Origin: Ramlibacter tataouinensis TTB310
Lineage (GTDB): Bacteria; Pseudomonadota; Gammaproteobacteria; Burkholderiales; Burkholderiaceae_C
Direction of reading: 5' to 3'
NCBI RefSeq assembly: GCF_000215705.1
Contig: NC_015677.1
Coordinates: 1 to 64,000 of the forward strand
Length of the DNA stretch: 64,000 bases
Positions 46,993 through 56,509 of the stretch are shown one piece after another; positions within the stretch are counted from its first letter, which is position 1; every line of letters begins with the position of its first letter. The position numbers and the translations under genes are program-made. A model generated the notes under the pieces. The model had not been told where the DNA came from. It ran no database searches and was given only the letters and a program-made list of their open reading frames with translations.

Positions 46993-48024
46993 CTATCGCG
47001 CTGGCGCAGGGGCGGCCGGGTTGCGGCGCGCCCGCGCCTCCACGAACAGGTACAGCACGGCGGCCAGCAGCAGCGGGCCGATGTAGTACAGGGCGCGGTA
47101 GCTCAGCAGCGCGGCCAGCAGCTGGGCTTCGGGCACCTGGTGCGACAGCAGCGCGATGAACACAGCCTCCAGCACGCCCAGCCCGGCCGGCACGTGGGTG
47201 ATCACGCCCGCCACCGCCGCCACCAGCAGCACGCTGAGCACCGGGAAATAGCCGACCTTGCCCTGCAGCAGCGTGAACAGGATCGCGCCCATGACCATCC
47301 AGTTGGTGACGGCCATCACGACCTGCAGCACCGCCATGCGCGCCGGCGGCAGGATCAGCTCGTGCCCGCGCAGGTGCAGGCTGCGCCGCGTGGCGAAGAA
47401 GCACGCGCCCAGGTAGGCCAGGCCCACGGCCAGCATGCCGACGCCCAGCCAGCGCAGGCCCTCGCTGCCCACCTTCCAGTCGGGCGGCAGCTGCAGCGGC
47501 GCCACGGCGAACACCGCGCCGCCCAGCAGCAGGTAACCCAGCCAGTTGGTCAGGATGGACAGCGTCATCACCTGGGTGATGGTGGGCACGTCGAGCCCCA
47601 GCCGCCCGTACAGCCGGTAGCGGAAGGCGACGCTGCCCACCAGCGAGCCCATGTTGAGGTTAAAGGCGTAGCTGATGAAGTTGACCTGCCAGACCTGGGA
47701 CTTGGGCAGGCCGTGGCGCGTGTAGTGGCGGCCCAGCAGGTCGAAGCTGCAGTAGATGGCGTAGCTGGCCGCCACGCCGGCCAGGGCGGCCAGCAGCACG
47801 CCGCGCGGCGTGGCCAGGATGTTGCGCCAGACCTCGCCCCAGTCCACGTTGCGGGCGTAGCGCACGGTGTAGTAGGCGACGGCGGCGAAGAAGGCGATCG
47901 TGAGCCCGCGCTTGAGCCAGGGCCACCACGGCCGGGCGCTCCAGCCGCGCGCGGGCGGGGAGGCCGCGGCCGCCGGGGCGGCGGCGCCGGGGTGCGGCAC
48001 CGGGCGGGCGGGCGAGGGCATCAT
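46993..48024 (-). CDS. ybhN: YbhN/UPF0104 family inner membrane protein
   Basis: The 343-aa protein has about eight membrane helices and the LPG synthase-transmembrane-like pattern NFISYAFNLNMGSLVGSV and VPAGLGVLEAVFI. Family members resemble the flippase domain of MprF. It is the third gene of a ybhP-clsB-ybhN operon and overlaps clsB by ATGA, so it probably handles the phospholipid made by ClsB. Confidence 0.88.
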   Translation of the reverse strand: MMPSPARPVPHPGAAAPAAAASPPARGWSARPWWPWLKRGLTIAFFAAVAYYTVRYARNVDWGEVWRNILATPRGVLLAALAGVAASYAIYCSFDLLGRHYTRHGLPKSQVWQVNFISYAFNLNMGSLVGSVAFRYRLYGRLGLDVPTITQVMTLSILTNWLGYLLLGGAVFAVAPLQLPPDWKVGSEGLRWLGVGMLAVGLAYLGACFFATRRSLHLRGHELILPPARMAVLQVVMAVTNWMVMGAILFTLLQGKVGYFPVLSVLLVAAVAGVITHVPAGLGVLEAVFIALLSHQVPEAQLLAALLSYRALYYIGPLLLAAVLYLFVEARARRNPAAPAPAR

Positions 48025-49331
48025 GGATGGTCCTTGGCCGGCACCGGCTCGAGCGGGCTGTCCAGCGCGGACTTGAGCCGGGGCGCGTGCCGGGGCAGCC
48101 ACTGCGCCCAGGAGGGGAACTTGCGCATCACGTGGAACGCGATGTAGCTGCGCACCAGCTCCAGGCCGCGCACCTCGCCCAGCGATTCGCGGTCGATCTC
48201 GCGGCAGCTGTGGCGCATCAGGTGCTCCAGACGCCCGTGCAGGTGCTGGTTGAACTCCCGGTCGCGGATGATGACGTTGGCCTCCAGGTTGAGCGCCAGG
48301 CTCAGCGGGTCGAGGTTGCTGGAGCCCACGGTGGACCATTCGTCGTCGGCCAGCGCCACCTTGCCGTGCAGCGGCCGCTCGCAGTACTCGAACACGCGCA
48401 CGCCGGCCTTGAGCAGGTGGTGGTAGAGCGTGCTGGCGGCCGTCTTGACGATGGCCATGTCGGGCTGGCCCTGCAGGATCAGCCGCACGTCCACCCCGCG
48501 CCGCGCCGCGCGCCTGAGCTCGCGCACCAGCCGGTAGCCGGGGAAGAAGTAGGCGTTGGCGATCACCACGCGCTGGCGCGCCGAGCGGATGGCGATGCGG
48601 TACTGCCGCTCGATGTCGTCCTTGTGGTTGACGTTGTCGCGCGTGACCAGCATGGCGCGCGCGGTGCCGGCGTGCGGCAGCGCCTCGGGCGCGTGGCGCA
48701 CGTGCTTGCGCCGGCGCCACCACTGGCGGCGACGCTCGTGGCGCAGCCCCTGGGCCAGCGCGGCATGGGTGAAGCGGTGGATCTCGGCCACCAGCGGGCC
48801 GTGGATCTCCACCGAGTAGTCCTGCTTGGCCTCGGGACCGTAGTCGGCCAGGTGGTCGGCCGAGTAGTTGATGCCGCCGACGAAGGCGATCTCGCCGTCC
48901 ACCACCACGATCTTGCGGTGCATGCGGCGCAGCAGCTTGGGCCGCAGGCCGAAGGGGCGCGGTCCGGGGTCGAACACGTGCAGGCGCACGCCGGCGGCCA
49001 CCAGGGTGGAGATGAACCGGTCCGACAGGTCGGGCGAGCCCCAGCCGTCGACGGTGACGTCGACCTGCGCGCCGTTGCGCGCCGCCGCCAGCAGCGCCTG
49101 CTGCAGCTGCAGGCCGACCTTGTCCTCGAACAGGATGAAGGTCTCCAGCACCACCTCGCGCTTGGCATTGGCGATGCACTCGAACACGCGCGGGAAGAAC
49201 TCCTCGCCGTTCTCCAGCAGGCGGAAGGAGTTGCCCTCGATCCAGCGGCTGGACGGCGCGCGCGCGGAGGGGCCGGGCGGGCGGGTGGTGTCGGTGCCGC
49301 CCGGGCCGGGCGAATAGAAACTGCGCTTCAT
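48021..49331 (-). CDS. clsB: Cardiolipin synthase B-like phospholipase D family protein
   Basis: The 436-aa protein has two HKD motifs, in HRKIVVVDG and HGKVALADD, so it forms a phosphatidyl-enzyme intermediate. ClsB (YbhO) makes cardiolipin or phosphatidylglycerol by transfer between phospholipids. It overlaps the genes on both sides by four bases, which fixes the start at 49331. Confidence 0.92.
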   Translation of the reverse strand: MKRSFYSPGPGGTDTTRPPGPSARAPSSRWIEGNSFRLLENGEEFFPRVFECIANAKREVVLETFILFEDKVGLQLQQALLAAARNGAQVDVTVDGWGSPDLSDRFISTLVAAGVRLHVFDPGPRPFGLRPKLLRRMHRKIVVVDGEIAFVGGINYSADHLADYGPEAKQDYSVEIHGPLVAEIHRFTHAALAQGLRHERRRQWWRRRKHVRHAPEALPHAGTARAMLVTRDNVNHKDDIERQYRIAIRSARQRVVIANAYFFPGYRLVRELRRAARRGVDVRLILQGQPDMAIVKTAASTLYHHLLKAGVRVFEYCERPLHGKVALADDEWSTVGSSNLDPLSLALNLEANVIIRDREFNQHLHGRLEHLMRHSCREIDRESLGEVRGLELVRSYIAFHVMRKFPSWAQWLPRHAPRLKSALDSPLEPVPAKDHP

Positions 49332-50098
49332 AGGTGGATCTCGGCCACCAGGGGCGCGTGGTCGGACAGGTGGGACCAGGGCTTGCGCGGCAGCACCACC
49401 GGCAGGTGCACCGAGGCGTTGCGCACGTAGATGCGGTCCAGGCACAGCAGCGGGAAGCGCGCCGGGAAGGTCTTGGCCGGCTCGCCGTAGGCGTTGACGA
49501 ACACCTCGCGCAGGCCGATCTCGCGCTCCAGGATGGCGTTGGCGCGGCGGCGCCAGTCGTTGAAGTCGCCCGCCACGACCAGCGGCTCGTTGTCGGGCAC
49601 CTCGCCGCGCACCATCTCGCACAGCAGGTCGAGCTGGTGCATGCGGTGGCTCTCGGCCAGGCCCAGGTGCACGCAGATGGCGTGGACGTCCAGCGGCTGG
49701 CCCGGCACCCGGATCACGCAGTGCAGCAGGCCGCGCTTTTCCGGGCCGGCGACGGACACGTCGTGGTTCTGGTAGTGCACGATGGGGAACTTGGACATCA
49801 AGGCGTTGCCATGGTGGCCTTTGGCATGCACCATGTTGCGGCCATAGGCGTTATGCGGCCAGATGCTGTCGGCGAGGAACTCGTAGTGCGGGGCGTCGGG
49901 CCAGCCGTTCACCTTCCTGCAGTGGTCCTCGTGGGTGCCCTGCACCTCCTGCAGGAACACCACGTCGGCGCCGACCTTGCGGACCGCGTCGCGCAGCTCG
50001 GGCAGGATGAACTTGCGGTTGAAGGTGGTGAAGCCCTTGTGGATGTTGACCGTCATCACGGTCAACGGTGGGGCGCCGGCCATGCTGCTGTCCGTCAT
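49328..50098 (-). CDS. ybhP: Endonuclease/exonuclease/phosphatase family protein (YbhP-like)
   Basis: The 256-aa protein has the EEP fold motifs [15 protein letters not shown], the metal-binding [12 protein letters not shown] and the final [10 protein letters not shown]. In E. coli the YbhP homologue stands in the same operon as clsB and ybhN; a phospholipid-linked phosphodiesterase role is likely, and DNA cleavage less so. Two GTCCTACA sites lie 62 and 113 bases upstream. Confidence 0.9.
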   Translation of the reverse strand: MTDSSMAGAPPLTVMTVNIHKGFTTFNRKFILPELRDAVRKVGADVVFLQEVQGTHEDHCRKVNGWPDAPHYEFLADSIWPHNAYGRNMVHAKGHHGNALMSKFPIVHYQNHDVSVAGPEKRGLLHCVIRVPGQPLDVHAICVHLGLAESHRMHQLDLLCEMVRGEVPDNEPLVVAGDFNDWRRRANAILEREIGLREVFVNAYGEPAKTFPARFPLLCLDRIYVRNASVHLPVVLPRKPWSHLSDHAPLVAEIHL

Positions 50099-50159
50099 CG
50101 CAGGGGATGCCCTTTCGTGTCTTGGAGCAGGGTTTGTACCGAAGGGCTTGTGGACAAGT

Positions 50160-50167
50160 TGTAGGAC
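50160..50167 (-). promoter_or_regulatory. GTCCTACA motif upstream of ybhP
   Basis: GTCCTACA on the minus strand lies 62 bases before the ybhP start at 50098. Confidence 0.35.
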
Positions 50168-50210
50168 GGCGAGCCAAGTCCTTGTCGCGTCCAACGGGCT
50201 TCCAGGGCCG

Positions 50211-50218
50211 TGTAGGAC
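50211..50218 (-). promoter_or_regulatory. Second GTCCTACA motif upstream of ybhP
   Basis: A second GTCCTACA on the minus strand lies 113 bases before ybhP, 51 bases from the first. I see no gene in 50099-50398; the stretch otherwise holds the pagL promoter region. Confidence 0.35.
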
Positions 50219-50398
50219 GGGGCAGCAGCCGCCTGCCGGCCAATGGCCGGGCCGGCTGAAAGCCGCCGGCGCGACGCATGCTCGAAAGAGCTATGCAGGC
50301 TCATCGGGCCCCTACCGCTCCCGATAATCGGCCTCAGCGCTGTCACGCATCCGCCGGCGCGGACCAGGGAAGAGAAAGAAGAAAGGGAGCCGTACGAC

Positions 50399-50971
50399 AT
50401 GAAGCGAATGCCATGGGCCCTGGCGTGGGGACCGCTGCTGCTGGCGGCCGCCTGGGCCGCCACGGCGCGGCCCGCCGCCGCCCAGCCGCTGGACCTGCGT
50501 CCGGCCGGCATCATGGTGCAGGGCGGGGCCGGCGAGGAGGACGCCGCCATCGCTTCGGTGGGCCTGGTGTGGCCGTGGTCGCTGCGCCGGCGGCTGTGGG
50601 GCAGCGAGCTCACCGGCATGACCGAGGCCTATGGCTCGCTCTGGCGGGCGCGCGACTTCGATGGCGGCTGGCAGCACTACACGCAGTTCAACCTGGTGCC
50701 CATGCTGCGGCTGCGGTTCGCCGAAGGCCGCTCGCCCTGGTTCGCCGAGGCCGGCATCGGCGTCTCGCTGATGGACGAGGTGTACCGCACGCCGGACAAG
50801 GGCTTCAGCACGCGCTTCCAGTTCACCGACGTGGTGGGCGCCGGGCGCAGCTTCGGCGCCGACCGTCGGCATGAGCTGAGCCTGCGCCTGACGCACTACT
50901 CCAACGCCGGCATCAAGAAGCCCAACCCGGGCATCAACTACCTGCAGCTGCGCTACGGCCTCTGGTTCTGA
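50399..50971 (+). CDS. pagL: Lipid A 3-O-deacylase PagL
   Basis: PagL is an outer-membrane beta-barrel enzyme that removes the 3-position acyl chain of lipid A and lowers host recognition. The 190-aa protein has a signal peptide ending ARPAAAQ and the active-site stretch LTHYSNAGIKKPNPGIN with catalytic His and Ser. It ends in aromatic YGLWF, typical of barrel insertion. The ATG at 50399 follows AAAGGGAG. Confidence 0.92.
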   Translation: MKRMPWALAWGPLLLAAAWAATARPAAAQPLDLRPAGIMVQGGAGEEDAAIASVGLVWPWSLRRRLWGSELTGMTEAYGSLWRARDFDGGWQHYTQFNLVPMLRLRFAEGRSPWFAEAGIGVSLMDEVYRTPDKGFSTRFQFTDVVGAGRSFGADRRHELSLRLTHYSNAGIKKPNPGINYLQLRYGLWF

Positions 50972-50980
50972 GGTCCCGCT

Positions 50981-52054
50981 CTACTTCACGCGCGGCGGGC
51001 GCAGCGCCTGGTCCGGCGGCGCCAGCTGCCCGGCGCGCTGCCGCGCCACGGCCTGCGCCACCGCACGCGCGACGTTGCGCACCTCTTCCTGGACCGTGGT
51101 GTCGCCGTCCAGCGTCTCGTGGCTGTCGGCGTACGAGTCGTAGTAGCCGATGAAGCGGTCCAGCCGCGCCTGGCGGCCGGCGTCGACCAGGCCCATCCAG
51201 TCCAGCCAGTCGCACAGCGCGCGGCGCACGCCCTCGATGCCGGCCACGTCGCCGTGCACCACCACGCCGTAGGCCCGGCCGGCCAGGTGCTTGGGGTAGT
51301 CCCAGCCGGCGCGCTCGATCGCCTTGGCCTCTCCCGCCTTCTTGCCGTGCGTGCTGGTGGGGTCGGGGTTGCCGCCGTCGGCGCACACCAGCCGGTCCAT
51401 CATCAGCTTGAGCGGGCTGGCCACCTGGTACCAGTACACCGGCGTGAGCAGGATCACGCCGTGCGCCGCGGCCCAGCGCTCGTAGATCTCGTTCATCCAG
51501 TCGCCGGTCTGGCGCTCCGCATGGTTGGGGTAGCAGCTGCACGGCCAGTGGCACAGCGGCATGGCGGTGGAGACGCAGCCCTTGCACGGGTGGATGTGCA
51601 GGTCGTACTCGGAGTTGAGCAGGCTCAGGTCCAGCAGGTCGCACTCGATGCCCTGGGCCTGCAGCACCTCCTGGGCGATGCGGGAGAGGCGCCAGGTCTT
51701 GGAGATCTCGCCCGGGCAGGTGCCGTCGTTGCGCGAGGCGCTGCACACCAGCAGCACGCGCGAGGGCGTGTCGGGCCGGGCCTGGCGCGCCTGGGCGGCG
51801 GCGATGCGGTCGCGGGCGCGGCGCCACTCGACGGACAGGTCGTAGCCGGGATCAGCGAAACCCGGGCCGGCCTTCTCGGTCACCGGGGCCTTGCGGCCCT
51901 GCTGGTAGGCCTCCCAGGCGATGGCCTCCAGGCGCGTGATGGCGGGGGCTTCGGCCTGGTAGGCCGGATCGTGGAAGGCCTGCATGAAGCGCTGGTGGAA
52001 GCGCTCGCGGTCGATCTGGGGTGGGGCCTGCCCGGTACGGGGTTGATCGCTCAT
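50981..52054 (-). CDS. Flavodoxin-fold NAD(P)H-dependent FMN reductase-like protein
   Basis: The 357-aa protein has an N-terminal extension of about 100 residues and then a flavodoxin-like fold with the phosphate loop VCSASRNDGTCPG, the region LLTPVYWYQVASPLKLMMDR, and a cysteine group CKGC with CHWPCSC that may bind a metal or cluster. It probably reduces quinones or flavin. It converges on pagL with 9 bases between the stops. Confidence 0.8.
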   Translation of the reverse strand: MSDQPRTGQAPPQIDRERFHQRFMQAFHDPAYQAEAPAITRLEAIAWEAYQQGRKAPVTEKAGPGFADPGYDLSVEWRRARDRIAAAQARQARPDTPSRVLLVCSASRNDGTCPGEISKTWRLSRIAQEVLQAQGIECDLLDLSLLNSEYDLHIHPCKGCVSTAMPLCHWPCSCYPNHAERQTGDWMNEIYERWAAAHGVILLTPVYWYQVASPLKLMMDRLVCADGGNPDPTSTHGKKAGEAKAIERAGWDYPKHLAGRAYGVVVHGDVAGIEGVRRALCDWLDWMGLVDAGRQARLDRFIGYYDSYADSHETLDGDTTVQEEVRNVARAVAQAVARQRAGQLAPPDQALRPPRVK

Positions 52055-52115
52055 ACCAACCAGTTTAGGCATCAACCCGTCCGTCGTGGGACTGATGACA
52101 GGCAGTTGCCCCCAC

Positions 52116-52123
52116 GTCCTACA
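52116..52123 (+). promoter_or_regulatory. GTCCTACA motif upstream of secreted protein
   Basis: GTCCTACAG lies 105 bases before the start at 52229 and points toward it. Confidence 0.35.
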
Positions 52124-52228
52124 GCCGGGAACGCGTGCGTCCGATGACTGCCCGGCCGTGGGGCACCTACCGTGTGGTCATGCCCTGCACGGGCTGTTCA
52201 TCATGACTCAACCGAAAAGGAACACCCC

Positions 52229-52777
52229 ATGAAACACCGTATTCCCACCGCCTCCCTGCTGCTGGCCGGCCTGCTGGCCGCCGGCGCCGTCCAGGCCCAG
52301 ACCGCCCCCGCTTCGGGCACGACCAGCCTGCCGCCGGCTGCCGGCGAGGCCAGCACCCAGGTCAACGGCCAGCCCAACCGCAACCCCAACACCCCGGCGA
52401 TGGGCGCCGGCACCTCGTCGACCACGACCATGGGCACGGGTGCCCAGCAAGGCGGCACGCACTCCGGCATGCAGCACGGCACGACCGCTGGCGCCAGCGC
52501 CCGTGGCGATGCCCGCGTCTCCCCCGTGCCGCCCGATGCCGGCGAGGCCAGCACCATGGTCAACGGCCGCCCCAACGCCAATCCCAACGACCCGCGCCTG
52601 AACAAGAGCAAGTCCGAGCTGCGCGCCGAGAAGCAGATGAAGCGCGCCGAGCGCCAGGAGCGCCGCCAGGCGGCTGTTGCCAGCCAGATGGGCGCCACCG
52701 CGGGCGCGCCGGCCGGCACGCCGGCCGTGGCCCCTGCTGGCCTGCCGCCGGTGCAAAAGGGCGGCACGCCCCAATAA
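52229..52777 (+). CDS. Secreted low-complexity protein with internal repeat
   Basis: The 182-aa protein has a signal peptide ending AAGAVQAQ. Two copies of PPAAGEASTQVNGQPNRNPN-type sequence (about residues 37-56 and 104-123) suggest internal duplication. A basic helix KSELRAEKQMKRAERQERR follows, then an Ala/Gly/Pro tail. Function unknown. It ends just before a strong terminator. Confidence 0.7.
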   Translation: MKHRIPTASLLLAGLLAAGAVQAQTAPASGTTSLPPAAGEASTQVNGQPNRNPNTPAMGAGTSSTTTMGTGAQQGGTHSGMQHGTTAGASARGDARVSPVPPDAGEASTMVNGRPNANPNDPRLNKSKSELRAEKQMKRAERQERRQAAVASQMGATAGAPAGTPAVAPAGLPPVQKGGTPQ

Positions 52778-52797
52778 GGCGCTCCAGCGCTGCCGAC

Positions 52798-52823
52798 AGC
52801 CCCTGCCCGCAGGGGCTTTTTTT
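52798..52823 (+). terminator. Rho-independent terminator
   Basis: AGCCCCTGC and GCAGGGGCT form a stem followed by seven T residues, 20 bases after the stop of the secreted protein at 52229-52777. Confidence 0.92.
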
Positions 52824-52881
52824 CGCCCGCGACCGACACCAGGCGGCAGGCCGGGAACGCGCCGCGCCGTAGAGTGCGGCC

Positions 52882-53289
52882 ATGCAGACCCCAACGACTC
52901 CCGATCCCGAAGCTGCGGCCGCGCCTGCCGCCGACTTCCAGGCCCTGCGCGGGCTGGCCTGGCTGCTAGCCGCCCAGTCGCTGGGCGAGCTGCTGGTGCG
53001 TGGCGCGCAGCTGCCCTTCCCGGGTCCCGTGGCCGGCTTGCTGCTGCTGCTGCCGGCCCTGCGCTGGCCCGCCGTGCGCGGACCCGTGGCGGCCTGCGCC
53101 GCCTTTTTGCTGGGCCATCTGTCGTTGCTGTTCGTGCCGGTGGGCGTGGGCGTGATGACGCACCTGCCGCTGCTGGGCCAGTTCGGCGGCCGCATGCTGG
53201 CGGTGGTGGTGCTGTCCACCTGGATCGGGCTGGCCGTGACGGTGCTGGCGCTGCGCTGGCGGGGAGGTCGCGATGCCGAACTTCGTTGA
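52882..53289 (+). CDS. lrgA: CidA/LrgA family holin-like membrane protein
   Basis: The 135-aa protein has four membrane helices and the LrgA pattern LPFPGPVAGLLLLLPAL. LrgA-type proteins form holin-like channels, and with LrgB may export organic acids or modulate autolysis. It overlaps lrgB by 17 bases. Confidence 0.88.
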   Translation: MQTPTTPDPEAAAAPAADFQALRGLAWLLAAQSLGELLVRGAQLPFPGPVAGLLLLLPALRWPAVRGPVAACAAFLLGHLSLLFVPVGVGVMTHLPLLGQFGGRMLAVVVLSTWIGLAVTVLALRWRGGRDAELR

Positions 53290-54001
53290 GCTGTGGATCT
53301 ACCTATCGGCAACGCCGCTGTTCGGCCTGACGGCCACGCTGGGGGTCTACCTGGCCGCTCATGCGGCCTACGTGCGGCTGGGGCAGGCGCCCTGGGCCAA
53401 TCCGGTGCTGTGGTCGGTGGCCGGGCTGGCCGCGGCCCTGCTGGCCACCGGCGTGCCCTACCCGAGCTACTTCGCCGGCGCGCAGTTCATCCATTTCCTG
53501 CTGGGGCCGGCCGTGGTGGCGCTGGCCTGGCCGCTGTGGCAGCGGCGCGAGGCCCTGCGGCAGCGCTGGGGGCGGCTGCTGGTGGCGGCACTGGCGGGCG
53601 GTACCGCCGCCAGCGGCTCGGCCGTGGCGCTGGGCTGGGCGGTCGGGCTGCCGGCCGAGGTGGTGCTGTCGCTGGCGCCCAAGTCGATGACTGCGCCGGT
53701 GGCCATGGGGGTGGCCGAACGCATCGGCGGCATCCCGGCGCTGGCCGCCGTGTTCGCCGTGCTCACCGGCCTGGCCGGCGCGCTCAGTGGCAAGTACCTG
53801 TTCGATGCGCTGCGCGTGCCCGCCGCCGGCGCCGGCTGGGCGGCCCGCGGTTTTGCCCTGGGCACCGCCTCGCACGGCATCGGCGCCGCGCGTGCGCTGC
53901 AGGTGGACGCCGATGCGGGTGCCTACGCCGGCCTGGCGCTGGGGCTGCAGGTGGTGCTGGGATCGTTGCTGTTGCCGCTGGCCGCCGGCTGGCTTCGCTA
54001 G
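53273..54001 (+). CDS. lrgB: LrgB/CidB/YohK family membrane protein
   Basis: The 242-aa protein has about six membrane helices and the family signature SLAPKSMTAPVAMGVAERIGG and TASHGIGAARAL. It acts together with the overlapping LrgA. Confidence 0.92.
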   Translation: MPNFVELWIYLSATPLFGLTATLGVYLAAHAAYVRLGQAPWANPVLWSVAGLAAALLATGVPYPSYFAGAQFIHFLLGPAVVALAWPLWQRREALRQRWGRLLVAALAGGTAASGSAVALGWAVGLPAEVVLSLAPKSMTAPVAMGVAERIGGIPALAAVFAVLTGLAGALSGKYLFDALRVPAAGAGWAARGFALGTASHGIGAARALQVDADAGAYAGLALGLQVVLGSLLLPLAAGWLR

Positions 54002-54024
54002 CCGCTGGGCAGGGGCCTCGTCAA

Positions 54025-54201
54025 CTACTGGTCGCTCAGCGGCTTGCGCTGCTCTTCCTGCTCGCGCAGGTGCGCAATGATGCTGTCCGTGCCCTGGCCG
54101 TTGCGGTTGACGCGAGGCGGGGTGCTGCCGTCCTCGACGGTCTCGTCGGCCGGGGTGTGAGGAGAAGCGGAGCTGCGGTGCTCTTCGGGCTGGCTGGACA
54201 T
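54025..54201 (-). CDS. Small hydrophilic protein, 58 aa
   Basis: This short frame encodes a charged protein starting MSSQPEEHRSSASPH and ending AHLREQEEQRKPLSDQ. Codon use is like neighbouring genes. It is convergent with lrgB, 23 bases from its stop. No family recognised; probably a disordered or helical stress-type protein. Confidence 0.5.
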   Translation of the reverse strand: MSSQPEEHRSSASPHTPADETVEDGSTPPRVNRNGQGTDSIIAHLREQEEQRKPLSDQ

Positions 54202-54380
54202 GACGCAGGTGTGTCGGAGTGCGCAATATTAAGAAACCTTGCGCCCGGCGTCATAGGAGAAACGCGCAGCTGCGTCGCCGCGTGCCTCAGCCACAAGCTG
54301 GACGGCCGCGCAGTCTAGCCCAGCGATGTCACGAGACCGTCAAGCCGCGTCACAAAACGCAACTCGACGGTTGTCCCGCG

Positions 54381-54866
54381 TCAGCCCCGGTGGCCGCCGC
54401 CGTGATGACCGTGGTGGCCGCGGCGCAGCGTGGCCTCGTCGAACACCTTCTTCTGCTCGGTCGTGAGCGATGCGTAGAAAGCCTTGGTGGCTTCGCCGCG
54501 GCGGTCCATCTCGGCCATGCGCTCGTTGCGCAGGGCGCGCAGGTGGTCGATGCGGTCCGGCGTGGCCATTCGGGCCAGGGCCTCGCGGTCCGGGCGCTGC
54601 GGCTTGCCCTGCGGGCGCAGCGCGTTGGTGAAGCTGGTCCAGGCGCTTTCCTGGCTGCCGCTGATCTGCAGCTTCTGCTTGAGCTCGGTCATGCGCTGCT
54701 CGAAGCGCTCCAGGCGCTTGGCCGGGTCGAAGCGGCCGCCGTGCCGCGGCTGCTCCTGGGCGGCGGCGGCGCCGGACGGCGCGGCGGGGGCGGTCTGGGC
54801 GGTGGCGCCGGCGGCCAGCGAGGCCAGCAGCGCGGCGCAAACGAGGTGGGAGCGGAGGGATGTCAT
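54381..54866 (-). CDS. Spy/CpxP-like periplasmic LTxxQ protein
   Basis: The 161-aa protein has a signal peptide ending AAGATAQ, a coiled, charged region with FEQRMTELKQKL and the LTxxQ-type stretch ASLTTEQKKVFDE, and a His-rich tail (GHHGHHGGGHRG) that may bind metal. Spy-like proteins prevent aggregation in the periplasm under envelope stress. Start ATG at 54866. Confidence 0.82.
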   Translation of the reverse strand: MTSLRSHLVCAALLASLAAGATAQTAPAAPSGAAAAQEQPRHGGRFDPAKRLERFEQRMTELKQKLQISGSQESAWTSFTNALRPQGKPQRPDREALARMATPDRIDHLRALRNERMAEMDRRGEATKAFYASLTTEQKKVFDEATLRRGHHGHHGGGHRG

Positions 54867-55006
54867 GGGAGGGCCTTTCTTCATCAAACGACCTGCACCC
54901 ATCGGCAGGCTGGAAGGCAGTGTGGCGGCCGCGTGTAAGCCCCGCGTGCGCCGACGGTAGCGCTTGTGTAAAGGCCGGCCCAGGCGCACAGCGGCGGGGG
55001 CGCTGC

Positions 55007-55014
55007 GCCTACAG
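55007..55014 (+). promoter_or_regulatory. GCCTACAG motif
   Basis: GCCTACAG lies 70 bases before the secreted protein at 55085 and points toward it. Confidence 0.35.
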
Positions 55015-55084
55015 GCACTGGGCGAAGCGGGCGACAGCCATGCGCCGCCGTGCCGCCACCATGAAAGGCAACCAGGAGAGACGC

Positions 55085-55432
55085 ATGAGCCGAACGCACT
55101 TCACTGCCCGCTGGGCCGCCGCGCTGGTGGTGGCGGGCGCGGCCGGCGCCGCGCTGGCCCAGGCCGACGACGATGCCGCGCCCACCAACCGAACCCAGGG
55201 CCCGGCGGTGCTCACCGATACCGAGCCCCTGCCGCCGGAGGACCGCAGCAGCGCCGGCGCCGTGGTGCTGGACCGCTCGCCGGTGCGGGCCCGGCAGAAC
55301 GCCGGCGACGGCCTGCAGCGCAACGTGGACCGCGCCCTGATGCGCGAGCGAGAGCGGGCGCGGGCCGCCGATGCCAGCGAGCAGGAGCGTTCGCGCCAGC
55401 TGCGCGGGATGGGCGCCGGCCCGCAGCGCTGA
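55085..55432 (+). CDS. Small secreted protein, function unknown
   Basis: The 115-aa protein has a signal peptide ending GAALAQ, then a hydrophilic Asp/Arg-rich chain with no recognised fold. GGAGAGACGC lies just before the ATG. It belongs to the group of small secreted genes in this window preceded by the CCTACA-type motif. Confidence 0.6.
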   Translation: MSRTHFTARWAAALVVAGAAGAALAQADDDAAPTNRTQGPAVLTDTEPLPPEDRSSAGAVVLDRSPVRARQNAGDGLQRNVDRALMRERERARAADASEQERSRQLRGMGAGPQR

Positions 55433-55451
55433 GCGCGCGCCGGCGCGGACC

Positions 55452-56333
55452 TCAGGCCAGGCGGCCGTTCTGGAAGTCCTCCACCGCCTGGATCAGCTGC
55501 TCGCGCGTGTTCATCACGAAAGGCCCGTACTGCGCGATCGGTTCGCGCAGGGGCCGGCCGGCGATGAGCAGGGCGCGCGCCGGCGTGTCGCCGGCCACCG
55601 AGCGCAGCCGTGCTCCGTCGCCCTCGCCGGCGAGCAGGGCCATGCGCTGCGCGGGCACGACGCTGACCCCGCCCTGCGCGTCGAGCAGCTCCACCGCGCC
55701 GCGGTACACGTAGACGAAGGCATTGTGCCCGGCCGGCAGGGGCTGCTCGAAGAGGGCGGCGCCGGCCGGGAAGTGCAGGTCCAGGTACAGCGGCTCGGTG
55801 TGCTCGCGCTGCACCGCGCCGGCCACGCCGTGGCTCTGGCCGGCGATGACGCGCGCGGTCACGCCCTCGGGCGTGGTGAATTCCGGGATTTCCTGGTTCT
55901 GGATGTCGCGGTACCAGGGCTCGCGCATCTTGTCCCGGCCGGGCAGGTTGAGCCAGAGCTGAAAGCCCTCCATGCGGCCGTGTTCCTGCTCGGGCATCTC
56001 GCTGTGGACCAGGCCGCGGCCGGCCGTCATCCACTGCACCCCGCCGTTCTGCAGCAGGCCCTCGTGGCCGGCGCTGTCGCGGTGGCGCATGCGGCCGGCG
56101 ATCATGTAGGTGACGGTCTCGAAGCCGCGGTGCGGGTGGTTGGGAAAGCCCGCGCCGTAGTCGTCGGGGTCGTCGCTGGCGAAGTTGTCCAGCATCAGGA
56201 ACGGGTCCAGCCGGCGCTGCAGGTCCTGCGTCAGCACGCGGGTGAGCTTGACCCCGGCGCCGTCGCTGGTGGGCTGGCCGGCGACAATGCGCTCGACGGG
56301 GCGGGGTTGGGCCAGGGGGGTCGTCGCGTTCAT
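55452..56333 (-). CDS. Pirin family cupin protein
   Basis: The 293-aa bicupin has the metal-binding residues of pirins in NHPHRGFETVTY and WMTAGRGLVHSEM. Bacterial pirins may act as quercetinase-like dioxygenases or redox sensors. The start at 56333 removes an unconserved upstream extension. It is convergent with the small secreted gene. Confidence 0.9.
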   Translation of the reverse strand: MNATTPLAQPRPVERIVAGQPTSDGAGVKLTRVLTQDLQRRLDPFLMLDNFASDDPDDYGAGFPNHPHRGFETVTYMIAGRMRHRDSAGHEGLLQNGGVQWMTAGRGLVHSEMPEQEHGRMEGFQLWLNLPGRDKMREPWYRDIQNQEIPEFTTPEGVTARVIAGQSHGVAGAVQREHTEPLYLDLHFPAGAALFEQPLPAGHNAFVYVYRGAVELLDAQGGVSVVPAQRMALLAGEGDGARLRSVAGDTPARALLIAGRPLREPIAQYGPFVMNTREQLIQAVEDFQNGRLA

Positions 56334-56509
56334 GACGGGATTACACGGCGTTCGGCAAATCCATGTCGGGAGGCGGTTGATCAGTCCGGCGGGGCGTCGC
56401 CAATGTCCTTGCGCGCGGGGCGCCATGTCTTGAAGACCTTTCGAGCGAAGCCATGCCTCAGCGCGGCAGGCGGTGCCTGGGCGGGGCGATTTCTGGGGCG
56501 GCGGGACGG

